Positions 48,808 through 60,884 of a DNA stretch of 64,000 nucleotides are shown here, piece after piece. Each line of letters opens with the position of its first letter. The first letter of the stretch is position 1. The notes under the pieces were generated by a model that saw only the letters and a program-made list of their open reading frames with translations, ran no database searches and had not been told where the DNA came from. The translations under genes were made by a program, and so were the position numbers. The DNA comes from Luzula sylvatica (lineage: Eukaryota; Streptophyta; Magnoliopsida; Poales; Juncaceae): NCBI GenBank assembly GCA_946800325.1, contig OX326960.1, positions 56,256,855 to 56,320,854 of the forward strand, written 5' to 3'.

Positions 48808-49048
48808 GAGTTCTATGATAGACTCATTTTTTTATCATGAATTCATTTTCAAAAAAAAAAATTCAAATATTTGTTAACTAATGATTTTTTTTTGTAAAAT
48901 TCAATTGTACATTTATAATTTAATATTATGCAAAACATAAATTTTGTATTAATTAATTGATAAATATCTAAAACATCTTAAAATATTTTTTGAAAATGGG
49001 TCCATGATAAAAAAATCATGATAAGAAAATGAGTCTATCATAGAACTC
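48808..49048. mobile_element. MITE with GAGTTCTATGATAGAC terminal repeats (first of pair)
   Basis: Terminal inverted repeats GAGTTCTATGATAGACTCAT at the left and its complement at the right. The AT-rich interior contains AATATTTGTTAACTAATGAT, shared with the next element. Length 241 bp. Confidence 0.75.
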
Positions 49049-49059
49049 CTAATTGGGGG

Positions 49060-49286
49060 GAGTTATATGATAGACCCATTTTCTTATGATAGATTTATTT
49101 TCAAAAAAAATATTTCGAATATTTGTTAACTAATGATTTTTTTTTGTAAGATTCAATTGCATATTTATTATTTAATATTATGCAAAACGTAAATTTTGTA
49201 TAATTAATTGATAAATACGTAAAATATTTTAAAATAATTTTTAAAAAAAAGATCCATGATAAAAAAATTGATCTATCATATAACTC
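49060..49286. mobile_element. Same MITE family, second tandem copy
   Basis: Ends GAGTTATATGATAGACC and GATCTATCATATAACTC, 227 bp. It lies 11 bp from the first copy in the same orientation. The interior is ~80% similar by eye. Confidence 0.75.
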
Positions 49287-49389
49287 TTTTTTTTTTATAC
49301 TATTTTGTATATTTTCTTTTTGATAAAATACCTAGACTTGAATATTCTCTAGTATTTACTAAACAAATAAATACTAGAGAACTTTTCCT

Positions 49390-49867
49390 ACCAATTCAGT
49401 TTATACTCGTTGTTGGATTATTGGTTTGAATTTGTTTTCGGCTAGCGGTGAAGCTCTTTTATGACCAGGTCGCACAATTTTCCGAATATCATTCGCCTAC
49501 TATTTTGTATTATAATATTATATTATTTTTCATATCATTTACTTCTTAGATATTTTTACTTTTAACATAGATGGGTGAGCTGTCTCTCATGAAATTGGAT
49601 GGGAGAAAAAAATCTTGTAGGTTTAATGAAGTAATTGAAATATTCTCAAGAGCAAATTTTTTTTTTTTTTTTTTTGATTACATCTCAAGAGCAAATTAAG
49701 CTACGAGACAACATAAATTATTGGCACGGAAAAGAAAGAGAAATGTGATTTCTGTTGTGGTGGGCGGGATGAACTAAGTTGGATCCACGTAGATCATCGT
49801 GTGAAAAGGACAGACCGATATTTGCTACGCGACGGCCCGCCACGCAATGGGGGAATTGTTGATTTGT
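49390..49867 (-). repeat. Upstream segment B, duplicated at 52300-52697
   Basis: Shared landmarks include GAAATTGGATGGGAGAAAAA, TAATGAAGTAATTGAAATAT, GGATCCACGTAGATCATCGT and ATATTTGCTACGCGACG. It abuts segment A' at 49868. No coding content was recognised despite GC-richer patches. Confidence 0.8.
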
Positions 49868-49901
49868 GCTTGCAGCTCGTTACCATGGCGGTAAAACTAC
49901 C

Positions 49902-49936
<35 letters not shown>

Positions 49937-50690
49937 CCACTGCGTGTAAAATTACCCTTTGTCGTCGTGTTAACGGGTCGGGTTTAATTTGTTTAACGGA
50001 TCCAAAATCCTAGTTCAAAGAGGCGAGACTGACACGTTGGATAAGAGTCCTTAGTCAGGTTTTGAACGTGCAGGATTTAGATAACAATTATTTTTTGCAA
50101 AAAAAAAAAAAAAAAAAATTATTCTTTCGAAGGAGAGCAAAATGTTCTCGAATTAATTACAGAATAATAATAGTGATAAGGTCACAAATATCAATCATAA
50201 ATTAATATGTATTTGTATCATATTTATGATTGGTATTTGTAGTCTTATTATTATTTCAAATTATATTAAAAAAATAAAAATAGAGTAATAGTTAAGAAAC
50301 AATTTAGCTTTAGAGATAAAATATAACTTAAATGTGGTGGCCTACAGCTACTACATAATCTCAAAGTAAGATTAACAGTAGCTTATCCAGGTTAAGTAGT
50401 CTTATTTATTTGATTTAGATAACAATTAGTTGTTTTGAATTTTTTTATTGGCTGATTTTGAGCGTTTTAGACTTTTAGTTTCTTAAGTTACCGTTGGTTG
50501 ATTATTATTTTTGTGAGGATATTCTTATCGGAATATTCAATTATCCAATTTATATTTGATTATATATTAATATCATGTACTTCATGTAAAGAAAATAAAA
50601 TCAATAAATAGCCTATGGATATTTCATGAGAAAAATAAATCAAGAGTTTTTTTTAATGTGCTAATAAATAATAAATATTATTAGTACTAA
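49868..50690 (-). repeat. Promoter segment A' (second copy of the RFS promoter)
   Basis: Homologous to 48122-48803. It contains a longer CT run (49895-49935) and a 321 bp insertion (50091-50411), but lacks both MITE insertions found in the gene-proximal copy. It has no coding region attached, so the gene that should follow was lost or never duplicated. Confidence 0.75.
50091..50411. mobile_element. Retroposon-like insertion with 17 bp target duplication
   Basis: 321 bp flanked by GATTTAGATAACAATTA at 50074-50090 and 50412-50428. The paralogous position near 48407 has one copy only. A ~22 nt A-run lies at the left end after TTTTTTGC. A 17 bp duplication and A-run fit a non-LTR retroposon. The interior holds a hairpin built on AATATCAATCATAAAT and its complement. 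Confidence 0.6.
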
Positions 50691-51850
50691 TTGGATAGTA
50701 TGTTTGTTTTGTGATTACTTTTATATTTTTCTTTCTGTTAATGTACTTTTTGAAAGAATCACAAATTGTGTCAGTAGGTGTTTGGTGACATGAAATTAAA
50801 GATTGAATTGAATCTAAATATTCCAATAATGCAAAAAAAAAAAAATTGGCACATAAAATTAGAAAAATAATTAGAAGATAGAGCATTTCGTTATTTCATA
50901 TTTTTTTAAATTTTAATTGAATAAAAGTTGGAATGTCAAATTGGAGCATTTTCATTTAATTACAATAATATTATTATTTTTATCAATTTTAATGAAATAT
51001 TATTTTTACATTTTCAATAACTAAATTCTAAAATTTTATAAACAAACAAACAAAAAATTATATTTTCCAACATTTTATAATTTACAAATTCAAACAAATT
51101 GTGAAATTACTAATTTCAGAATTTTTTACTCCACCTCGTAATCCAGTTCCACAGAGAAAATTTCACTTGTCAAACGACTCCTACGATAAACTACCTGCAA
51201 AAGTAGGAATTTATTTTATGGCTTACATACGTTGTAAAATGAATTATTCACATTATGAAACATTAAAAGAAGGATGGTTGCGCTCCGATAATTGTGCTCT
51301 AGTAATAAATTACAGACTAGATTGATTTTTAAAATGACATTAAATGTTGGAAAAAATATTAGTAGTACGCAATGACAAGTCAAGTAATTATATGAGAAAA
51401 CTAACATTGTTGGGATGATAATTGCGAAAAGGACGTACTTGTTGTTTTAAACACAATTTATGCTATATAATTTTAATTTGTAAACACATAATGTCCATAT
51501 ATAATCTTTATTATCCAAAAAATATCCTAATAACAAAAAAGGATTTATAATATTCAAAGAATATATACTATATTAATATGAAAAATAGCATAAAATAATT
51601 TATTTTATCATATTTATAATCTTTTAGATATTTTTTTTATTAATAGGGTTTGAATATTCTTATAGCATGATTCATTGAGTAGAAATGAGTCGTACAAAAT
51701 TTATAGTTGGTCGAGTATAATATTGAAATTACCTGTTACAAAACAAATAAATACTAAAAAACTTACAAAATAAAAATAAAATAGATTGCAAGATGTGACT
51801 ATTCATGTCCACTACCAATTTACTTTATGAAATTTTTTACTATTCACCAG
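50691..51850. other. Intergenic AT-rich
   Basis: No gene. The stretch 51640-51780 weakly resembles 49330-49390 and probably belongs to the duplicated upstream unit. Confidence 0.4.
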
Positions 51851-51854
51851 TATG

Positions 51855-51995
51855 ATGGGACAACTGGATGGTATCTTGGCTATCCCATATGTGACCAGGG
51901 CTCAAACCCCGGTCGAGACAAGGATCTAATTAAGGGTAGCCTGTATGGGTAGAATTAGGGGGGAGGGGGCCTTCGGGCCAGCCTACGGGCCTTTA
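51855..51995 (+). mobile_element. tRNA-derived SINE-like fragment
   Basis: A box-B-like GGGCTCAAACCCCGGTC lies ~30 bp after a weak box-A-like region (GGATGGTATCTTGG), followed by a GC-rich body with CCTTCGGGCCAGCCTACGGG. The layout resembles plant SINEs. The box A is poor and no target duplication was identified. Confidence 0.4.
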
Positions 51996-52299
51996 TCAAA
52001 TCGTGATGGATCAACGTGACATCATTTTGTCATGCTTACCAATTCACCCATCAAATTTGTATCCAATTAATTAAGCATTCAATTAACACATAAATAAAAT
52101 ACAATTAAAAGTCCAATTAATTAACTTCTAATTAAATTAATCGATCGTTCAATGAATTAATTTTCAATTAAAATAATTAAATTAAAATACAAAATTAATT
52201 GGAGGACATTTTGGATACAAATTGGATCTCCCATTTAATCGACAACCTTACAATTTATTTAGTGGATGAAATATGAGGACATGGTAGAAGGCCTCCTAC

Positions 52300-52697
52300 T
52301 TTATACTCGTGTTCGATTATGCTTTTGAATTTGTTTGCTGCTTGCAGTGAAGCTCTTGTACGACCTAGAATATTGTTATAATATTTTACTTCATTTCATA
52401 TATTTTAGATATTTTTACTAACATAAATGGGTGAGTTTTCTTTTATGAAATTGGATGGGAGAAAAAATCTTCTAGGTTTAATGAAGTAATTGAAATATTC
52501 TCAAGAGCAATATAAGCTTATACCAGACAACACAAATTATTGGCACATAAAAAGGAGAAATGTATCCGAAGAATTCTGTTGTGGTGGGGGATGAACTAAG
52601 TTGGATCCACGTAGATCATCGTGTGAAAAGGACATACCAATATTTGCTACGCGACGACACGCCACGCAATGGTGGAATTGTTGATTCATGCTTTGCA
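52300..52697 (-). repeat. Upstream segment B' (second copy)
   Basis: Homologous to 49390-49867 up to TTGTTGATT-ATGCTTTGCAG, after which the sequences diverge. Together with A and A' it implies a tandem duplication of a [B...A] unit upstream of the RFS-like gene. Confidence 0.8.
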
Positions 52698-52935
52698 GCA
52701 CGCCAGATAAATCTTCAAGCAAGATACAAATCATATCCATCCACTTTTGTCCTCAACCAAAACAAAACTAGGACTACTTGATGTTAACTAGTTTGCAAAT
52801 AATCTAGCTAATTTATTTTCTTGATATTACTAGTTGGATTTACCTTGTAGATTGAAAATTTTCTTTAGAAAATACTAAATTAAAAAAAAAAAACAGTAGT
52901 TCATTTGTCAAACAACATAAATTTTAAATTTCATG

Positions 52936-53271
52936 GGCCCGTTCGGCAACATGAAATTATAGTGGAATAATGAAAAATAGTATGAAATTATATTGGAATA
53001 ATGAAAAATAGTAGAAGAAATTATTTTATTCCGTCGAACAAACTAGGAAAAAAATGTAATATAATGGTTTAACTTTATTTCCTGAGGGAGATGGAAGAGT
53101 AGAAGAAAACGTAATAAAATATTTTTTCTCTTCTTCTCTTTCATCCTTTCCAATAAAAAATATTAGTTTAATTTTTATTTTCACATTATTTAATTTTTCG
53201 AACATTCTTAGGATAAAATAGAATTAATTTTTTTTCACTCTTCCGTTATTTCATGTGTTGCCGAACGGATA
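52936..53271. mobile_element. MITE with TTCGGCAACA terminal repeats (copy 2)
   Basis: Ends CCCGTTCGGCAACATG and CATGTGTTGCCGAACGG, with the same internal order as the copy at 41942-42262. It has a short internal duplication of TATAGTGGAATAATGAAAAA near its left end. Confidence 0.75.
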
Positions 53272-53895
53272 CAGAATTAGCTAATCAATTTTTTTAATAG
53301 AATTATACAAAACCATATAAAATTGGTAGATATGTTTACAAAATATCATGGAACAGCAAGTCCAGAGAAAGGAGATTGGTTACGAGAGGGAGAGAGTGTC
53401 TTGACTAAATGTAGACAACAGAAGGGCCATGAATGACTGAAACATAGGCAAGGCAATCTTTGCCTTTTCGATAGGGACGAAAGTGAATTTAAGCCTTCAC
53501 ATGTCATCCAACTCGGACCACATGCACCTTCTCATCCATCCTTACCATGACTGCACTGCTTTATCTTCAGGAAAAACAACCAAAATATTGACAATCAAAA
53601 GATAAAAAGTTCAAATTGTATTGAATGAAATTTGTAGAATTTTCTCCATTCAACAAAAAAAAAAATATACATGATAGAATAAAGAAACATTATTTTTTGA
53701 TAAAATAGAATAAAGAAACAATTGGTTTATTATGTTTCCGTGTCAAGAATGATTTATACTAATTAAATCTCAAATAATTGCGAAGATATCACTTGTGTTG
53801 ACTTGCAATCTATAATATATAAGGGATCAACATCAATTAATCAGAGAATAATGATTGAGGCTTATAATTTGAATGTCTTTTTCAATTATATTCCA
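53272..53895. other. Intergenic
   Basis: Nothing recognised apart from simple AT-rich sequence. Confidence 0.45.
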
Positions 53896-53898
53896 ACT

Positions 53899-53990
53899 TA
53901 TGGTGCTAGCTCAGTTGGTTGAGTGTGAAACATAAAAATTATACGTTGTGAGACATATAAGTCTTTTCCATTTATTATCACAAAAAAATC
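53899..53990 (+). mobile_element. SINE fragment (box A intact)
   Basis: GGTGCTAGCTCAGTTGGTTG contains a consensus tRNA box A (TAGCTCAGTTGG at 53907-53918). Downstream TTGTGAGACATATAAGTC is a degenerate box B region like that of the SINE at 55660-55745. Confidence 0.5.
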
Positions 53991-55365
53991 AATAAATGTT
54001 ATAAATTAATGGATCTTTGTGTTTAAAGTCAAAATGCCAAATTTATAAACTATAATCCCAACGGCTTGTCTATATTTGTTTCTGCCTGTCTTCTTTTAGG
54101 ATCTGTTTGGATGGCTGTAAATATGGCATTTAGTAGGTGCATATGCAAGAATTTGTCATTTTTCGTTTGATTTGATGTATTTAATTAAATTCATGTAGTT
54201 TTTACTATCGAGGATCTCTCCACTATCGTAAGTCGACTTCAACTCAAATCTACGAGAGTCCCACCTACATGAAAAAAAAATTGGCGGGAAAATAACACCT
54301 TCCTCTTTGTTTGTTTGTCCTTAATATCCTCAAGATCTGAGTATTACTCAAGCATATTTCATGCCTTGTAAAACAACATAAGTTTGTTTGTGCTCTTTGT
54401 TTGTTTGTTTGTTCTTAATATTTCATGCCTTGTAAAACATATTACTTAGGCATAGTTTATATCCTCTTGTTGTTTGTTCTTAATATCTTCAAGGTTCTTG
54501 CTTTATTTTTTTTGGTAACTATTTGTTTCGACTTGTTTTATATATATTTGCAAGTTATTTGAAATTCATAAGTAATATTTATTGTCCTAGTCAATATGCA
54601 TATGTCATAATTTTGTCTTTAATTTTTATTATTTAATTTTTTTTCTCCGAAAAGTCTTAATATTGTATTTTTTTTTTTTTTTTTTTGTAGATGGAGAATA
54701 CTACGGAAAATATCGAAAATAATTGAAACTCAAATTTTAGGTGGTCAAAACATATGAGCAATTTTTATCTTAAGATCATGTTGGGGGACCTTACTTTTTT
54801 TTTGGATTGTGATGTGATAGTATAATTTATTTATTATGTTACTTTTTGGATGATTATTGGTTTCTTGGTTAAATAAAAAATTTATGTCAAATTAAGCCAA
54901 TGGTGAAATTTATTTGAAAATTTTAGTACATGTAAATCTTTTTCATAATTCAATTACATCAATCCAAACATAAAAATTATAAGTTCAGTAATTTTATTTT
55001 CATGAATCCAAACATTAAAATTTGAACTAATACTGTCTTGAAATGAAGATCTGCATATTAAAGGTTGATTTTCTCCAAACATGCCCTAAGGGAACAAATT
55101 CAATTAGTATTAACAATGAATGTTAATTTCTTTTACTTCAATCTTAATCCGTCACGAGATCTTAGAGATATTTCTTCCTAATAAGACCGGAACAAATCTC
55201 ATCTTATCTTGATAAGAATGGAACAAAACTCATCTTATCTTCATACATTTGTTGACCTAATGATGATCCTTTTATCACGGGTTTCCTCTAAAAAAATGAT
55301 GATCCTCTTATGGACGAAGAATTCATGATTATCTCAAGTCTGAGAATGAATATACTCTATTTTGC
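53991..55365. other. Intergenic
   Basis: AT-rich with poly-T runs and several CTTTGTTTGTTTGT words near 54305-54415. A poly-T/poly-A-bounded piece near 54670 may be another decayed retroposon. No gene. Confidence 0.4.
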
Positions 55366-55470
55366 CAATGACCTCATAGTTTAGATGGTTGAATGATTCA
55401 CACAATAAACCATTATATTGTAAAGGTTATGAATTCGAGTCCCGACGGCATCAATATAAAAAAAAAATCC
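55366..55470 (+). mobile_element. SINE with box A and box B
   Basis: A box-A-like TAGTTTAGATGGTTGAATG is followed ~40 bp later by box B GGTTATGAATTCGAGTCC and an A-rich tail with ATCAATATAAAAAAAAA. This is the classical tRNA-derived SINE head. Confidence 0.55.
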
Positions 55471-55539
55471 ATAATTGTCACGATTCGTGGCCTAGACTTC
55501 TCTTCAGAATATACTCTATTTGGTAGGACAATTTAGGAG

Positions 55540-55625
55540 AGAAAATGATCCTCTTATGTGATGTTTCTCTTTTGGAAAATGTTATGGATTCAAATCCCAT
55601 TGTCATCATAAAAAAAGAGTGAATG
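55540..55625 (+). mobile_element. SINE fragment (box B only)
   Basis: ATGTTATGGATTCAAATCCC followed by ATTGTCATCATAAAAAAAG. Box B and tail without the head. Confidence 0.45.
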
Positions 55626-55654
55626 GATAAAACTCGATAGTCCTTCATCCATTG

Positions 55655-55748
55655 ATGTCAATGAGACTCGAACCCATAACCTCTCACAACATATGATTTT
55701 TGTGTTTCACACACCCAACCACTGGGCCATAATAGTCCCATTGTCATC
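55655..55748 (-). mobile_element. SINE, reverse orientation
   Basis: The minus strand reads TATGGCCCAGTGGTTGGGTG (box A), then GGTTATGGGTTCGAGTC (box B) and a CATTGACATCAATGG tail. It belongs to the same family as the neighbouring fragments. Confidence 0.55.
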
Positions 55749-55853
55749 ATATTAAAAAAAACAACACCATTAGCGACAAACGATCGCTTGTTGGGTAACA
55801 TTAAAATAAAAAATATTGCTCAAATTAATACAACAATTTTCACTGACAAGGAA

Positions 55854-58800
55854 CTATTTTCTTTTAAGCATTTGTAATATGAGCTCGGGTTTCCTCATTT
55901 TGTTCCTCTCGAGTTCACGTTTTGAACTAACTCCCAAAAGATTCTTAGAACCAGAACCAATTAGGTTGCCACAATTCTCGCGTACCTCAAACCCCTTGGC
56001 CTTTGCGGTGTACTTTGTAATTTTCAATCTTTTTCTTTTCAAACCAGTAGAAACATTCACAAACCGAATTTTTTCATCCGTTCCCTCAATTGCCTTATTT
56101 CTTGAATGACACTTATTCAGTTTTGATAAAACATCAAAATTTTCAAAACATCCTGAATTATTTGGTGATAATTTAAGAAAAATTGAAGTCGAGTATGAGA
56201 TTGGTAAATGTGGATGGTTCAGAGCTGTTTGAAAGAGAGATGAATGTGCTTCGAAGAAGGAAGAATCGAATAAAATCTGGTTTCTCTTTAAACAGTCTAA
56301 AGCTCGTGACCAAAATATTTCGAGATTTGGAAAGACTGATTGATTCGAATTCCCGTACATGCTAGTGCATGATAACATAAACTGAACCAGTGGATCAGAA
56401 ATCAACTGCAAAACAAACAAATAAATAAATAATATTTATTTAGCGAAGAAATAGATATATAAATACGAACCTCAAAAAACAAAAGTATGTCGTTCCTCAA
56501 TACAAACCGCGCAATAAAACCAGCAAGAGCCCCAAAAACCCTGAAATTAAATATATTTATTATCATGATCAATTATTAAATTGTTTTACTGAAGAAATTA
56601 ATGATAAAAGAAGTACCTATTTGTAATTACGTACTCAGCTTGAGAATTCGAATTCAGATTCAAAACCACCAACACAAAAAACCTAAATAAATAAAAATTG
56701 GGAAATAATAATTATGAATAACATACTTTTTAAAGATATTTGGGTAAATTTAATTTGAATAGAATATTAATTAGTACCTGCTCATTAGCACGAGGCAATT
56801 CCTGATAGGACTGTTATCCAAACCTTCTTCATTAATCCCCCAAATTGTACTATTTTGCAAAATTGGAATAATTATTTCGCCAATGAAAGAAATAATAGCA
56901 TTATTATTCTGAGAATAATTATTCTTGTTAATAACTTCAGTTACCATTTCGCTTAAACCTTCAGAAAATACACTCTTTAAACCATGATTTGTATATTTAT
57001 TGACGGTCTCCAATTCCTCCCAAACCTCTCTAATAAATTCTAAACAAACTTCTAAAGAGTCGTGGGACCAATTAGCCTGGAATAACTCTTTAATAAACTT
57101 CAATATACTTTTAATACAAGTATATATTATATTTGCAGTATACTTTAATAATTTCATTTCATTATTAACACCTTGAAGTAATGATTTAAATATCTTTAAC
57201 CCAGCTTTAATGGCCAATTCTCTATTAATATTATTATCAATACTTTTATCCTTTGATTTTTCTACATTAATAATAAAACCAATTATTTTCAAATGAAAAT
57301 CCAAAAGAGTTGCGTCCCAACGCAACCATTTTATACTATATTCAACCAATAAATCATCTTTCTTTACTCCTTTTTCTTTAATATTTAATAAAATATACTC
57401 GTGAACCAGGTCTATGCAAGATTTCCAGAGAGGCATCTCAGGTCCAATTGAGAAAATCGTCTCTAATATAGACCCAAAAGCAATATCTAGTATTAAAGGT
57501 TGATTAATTAAAGAATCGAGCTTGTGAAGAAGATAAATCCACACGTTAAGCGAACTGGTGTGCACTGATAAACCACATTTACTCGACATTAATCCTTTTA
57601 ATGGAATCAAAATTAATTTTATCTTTTTAATTAAAGGTCTGAGTGTTTCCTCTGAAGGTATTTTACTTGGATAATTTATAATCTGAGACTGAATTGCATC
57701 GATCAAATGTCTCCATGAAGCCTGTGAAACTTATTATTTTATTAACTTGCATAAATATATCAATGAAATGAAATGAAAGAAGATAATTGGCTTACAAGAG
57801 TAGCGATTTGGATTTGTGGATCATGATCTGTGAATGTTTTTTCGAGAATTTTCAACATTTTGTTGATTATATGAATATTTTCAGAATATTCAAAACCTAG
57901 CAGAGAGATAAACCAACCCCATGCTTGTATTGCTTGTATTTTCTTCTGATCATCGTGGACCATGTCCACCATACACCCAAGAATATTCCTCTTTAGATCT
58001 GATGCCACTTCCTTAGAAAGAAGAATTTGAGGAGGTAAAATAAGAGAAGAAAGTTTGTGAAGACACCTTTCTGACATGTCACGTTCGGTTTTATTATTGC
58101 TTAAAAGCCTTTTGTATATAGATGGGCCCCACACATTCGATAATTTCTTCATTTCTTCAGGAATTTGTGTTGAGAGTTTTGTCAAAGCCTATTTATATTT
58201 GAATTTACAATCAATTAAAGATAATCAAACATAAAGAAAAGGAGCAAGTGGTTGAATTGAAATTTAAAGAACCTGAATTGCTTCGCATGTAACGGATAAG
58301 GAGCCAAATGGATTGTCCAGTGCATATGTAATTGTGTGAATCAAAGAATTAGTTCGCGATTTGATTAATGAAGTTTTTAATTGCTGAACTGATAAGCACC
58401 ATACTCCCAAATTACAAACGGTCTGCATGAAATGGAGAATATAGAAAGAGAGAAAATTTGAGAGGTAAAAAAAATTGAAGTCAAATGAGTTTGATTACCT
58501 TTACTAGAGTAGAATTGATCAATTTTATGAGTGAATCCAGTGCCAATTGAACGATCGCATCTAAAATACAGAGCGAGATTTAGAAAAAATAAGAAATACT
58601 GAATTAAAGAGAATGAAATAGAAAAAAGAAATAGCATGATTATAGAAGAAAGAGAAACCTGAGAGGGTGATTGCCAGAGAAGGATGATACAACGTGAAAC
58701 CAAGGCATTTGATAGCCAGAATAGCACTATTTCAAAAAATTGAAACGATTTATCTCAACCATAATTTTTAATACATAGTTTCGTTCTACAATTCTCAAAT

Positions 58801-59034
58801 CAAAGGTTAACATTTGAAGGTAACGAAAAAAATTAATTACATCTCTTCGTCAGTGCTACGAGAGTCACTGAGGATTGTAGGGATAAGAGGAGGCGAGAAA
58901 AGTGCAATGGACTCCATAATCGATGCATCATCAGCTGAGAGCCGGTGAAGGTGGATGAGAAGACCGTATCCATAGGATCGATCCGTCGAAGTCTGGATCT
59001 CTTCTAGCTGGAGGCGCACTGATTTCTCCGCCAT
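55854..59034 (-). CDS. RIF1: RIF1-like protein (Rif1 N-terminal HEAT-like domain)
   Basis: Nine exons are read: 59034-58841, 58726-58659, 58561-58506, 58422-58273, 58188-57796, 57721-56778, 56682-56617, 56540-56471 and 56405-55854. They give 830 residues in one frame. The N-terminal two thirds is alpha-helical with the conserved blocks AIKCLGFTLYHPSL, CNLGVWCLSVQQL, WGWFISLLGF and DPQIQIATLASWRHLIDAI, matching the Rif1 N-terminal (HEAT-like) domain. The last ~180 residues are disordered and basic, with KRKRLK at 770-775 as a likely nuclear signal, ending LKRK. RIF1 proteins act in replication timing, break repair and telomere biology, largely by recruiting PP1 phosphatase. Two PP1-type motifs can be seen: SILK at 492-495 and KIRF at 759-762. 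It is shorter than animal RIF1. Exon 3's donor (CTA/GTAAAA) was chosen because it alone keeps the frame. Confidence 0.85.
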
Positions 59035-59102
59035 TGCCAGAGCTTCTTAGGGTTTAGATCAACTGGACGTCGGAGAAATTTTGGCGCCAAATTTTAGAAA
59101 AG

Positions 59103-59160
59103 AGGATTTACATTTTACGGTTTTACCCTTTTGAAATCACAAAAATATCATATTTATCCT
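59103..59160. repeat. Short TTTACCCTTTT/ATATCATATTTATCC repeat
   Basis: Sits between the RIF1-like start codon (59034) and the first unit of the second satellite. It resembles 1586-1672 and the DnaJ intron 17248-17322. Confidence 0.4.
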
Positions 59161-60884
59161 AAAAATTTGCATGTGTTAGTCAATTACGACGTTTTCTTAG
59201 GAAAAATTGAAAATTTAGTATTTTGTTCGTTTTATACATCATTTTTTTTGCAATTTATAGAAAAAAAAATATGAACATTGTTTTTTAAGGTATTAGACTT
59301 CACTATTTGCGTATTTTTCTGATGAAATATAAATTTTGGAAAAAATATAAACTTGCCTGTGTTAGACTTTAAATACAATGTTTTTCTGATGAAAATATGA
59401 ATCTCAACATTTTTCTCTTTTTAGACATAAATTTGGTCATTTTTAGAAAACTACGATAATCAATTTTTTTATAAGTGCTAGACTTCACATTTTGCACATT
59501 CTACATTTTTATGAAAAATATAAGAAATTTGTATGTGTTAATCTTTGATTACGGTGTTTTTGAGGAAAATATGAAAATTGAGTATTTTGTTCATTTTAGA
59601 CATCAATTTTTGTATTTTTTATAAAACAAATATGAAAATTGATTTTTTTGAAGGTGTTAGACTTCTTTTCTTTTTTCGAAATTTTTGAATAAAATAGAAA
59701 TTTACATGTGTTAATCTTCAATTACAACATTTTTTTTAGGAAAACATGAATCTTAGTATTTTTCTCTTTTGAGACATCAATTTTGGCATTTTTAGTAAAT
59801 AAGATCAATGATTTTTCTTCATCTTTTACATTTTTTTTGAAAATAAAAGAAAATTGCATTTCTTAGTCTTCAATTACGGTGTTTTTTTAGAAAACATAAA
59901 GTTGAGCCTTATGCTCGTTTGAAACATAAATTTTTGACAATTCTAGAAAAATATGATAGATTTTTTTGGTAGGTGTGTTAAACTTCAGTTTTTGCATCTT
60001 CTCAATTTTTTTGAGAAAAATAGAAATTTGCTTGTGTTAGTCGTCAATTACGGAGTTTTTTTAGAAAAAAACATGAAAGTTGAGTATTTTGCTTGTTTCG
60101 GAGATTTTTTTTGCATTTTTTTAGAAAAATATGATAATTGATTTTTTTGCAGGTGTTAGACTTCACTTTTGCAATTTTACAATTTAAAAAAAAAATAGAA
60201 ATTTGCATATAGTAATCTTCAATTACATTATTTTTTGAGAAAAAACATGAAAACCCAGTATTCTAGTCGTTTGAGACATAAATTTTTTCATTTTCAAGAA
60301 AAAAAAGATTATTGATTTTTCTAAAGGAGTCAGACTTCACTTCTTGCATTTTTGTAAAATCTTTGAAAACAATAGAATTTTGCTTGTCTTAGTCCTCAAT
60401 TATGAATTTTTGTGAGTATTTTACTCGTTTTAGACATTAATTTTTGTATTATTTTAGAAAAATATTATAAATTTATTTTTTTGAAGATGTTAGGCGCCAC
60501 TCTTTGCATTTTTTCGAAATTGTTGCAAAAATGGAAAGCTTACTTAGTGTTTTTTAGAAAAACCCGAAAATTGAGTATTTTTCTAGGTCAGACATCAATT
60601 TTAGTATTTTTTTATAATAATAGGAAATTGATTTTTTTTAAGGTGTTAGACTTACATTTTTGTTTTGTTGCAATTTTTTTGAAAAAGAAATAGAAATTTG
60701 CTTGTGTTAGTCTTCAATTACGATTTATTTTTAGGAAAACATGAATCTTAGTAGTTTGCTCTTGTTAGATATACATTTTGGCATTTTTAAAGAAGATATG
60801 TTGATTGATCTTTTTGTTAGTGTTAACTTCACTTTTTGTATTTTTTTTCAATTTGCTATGATTAAATAGATATTTGCATGTGTT

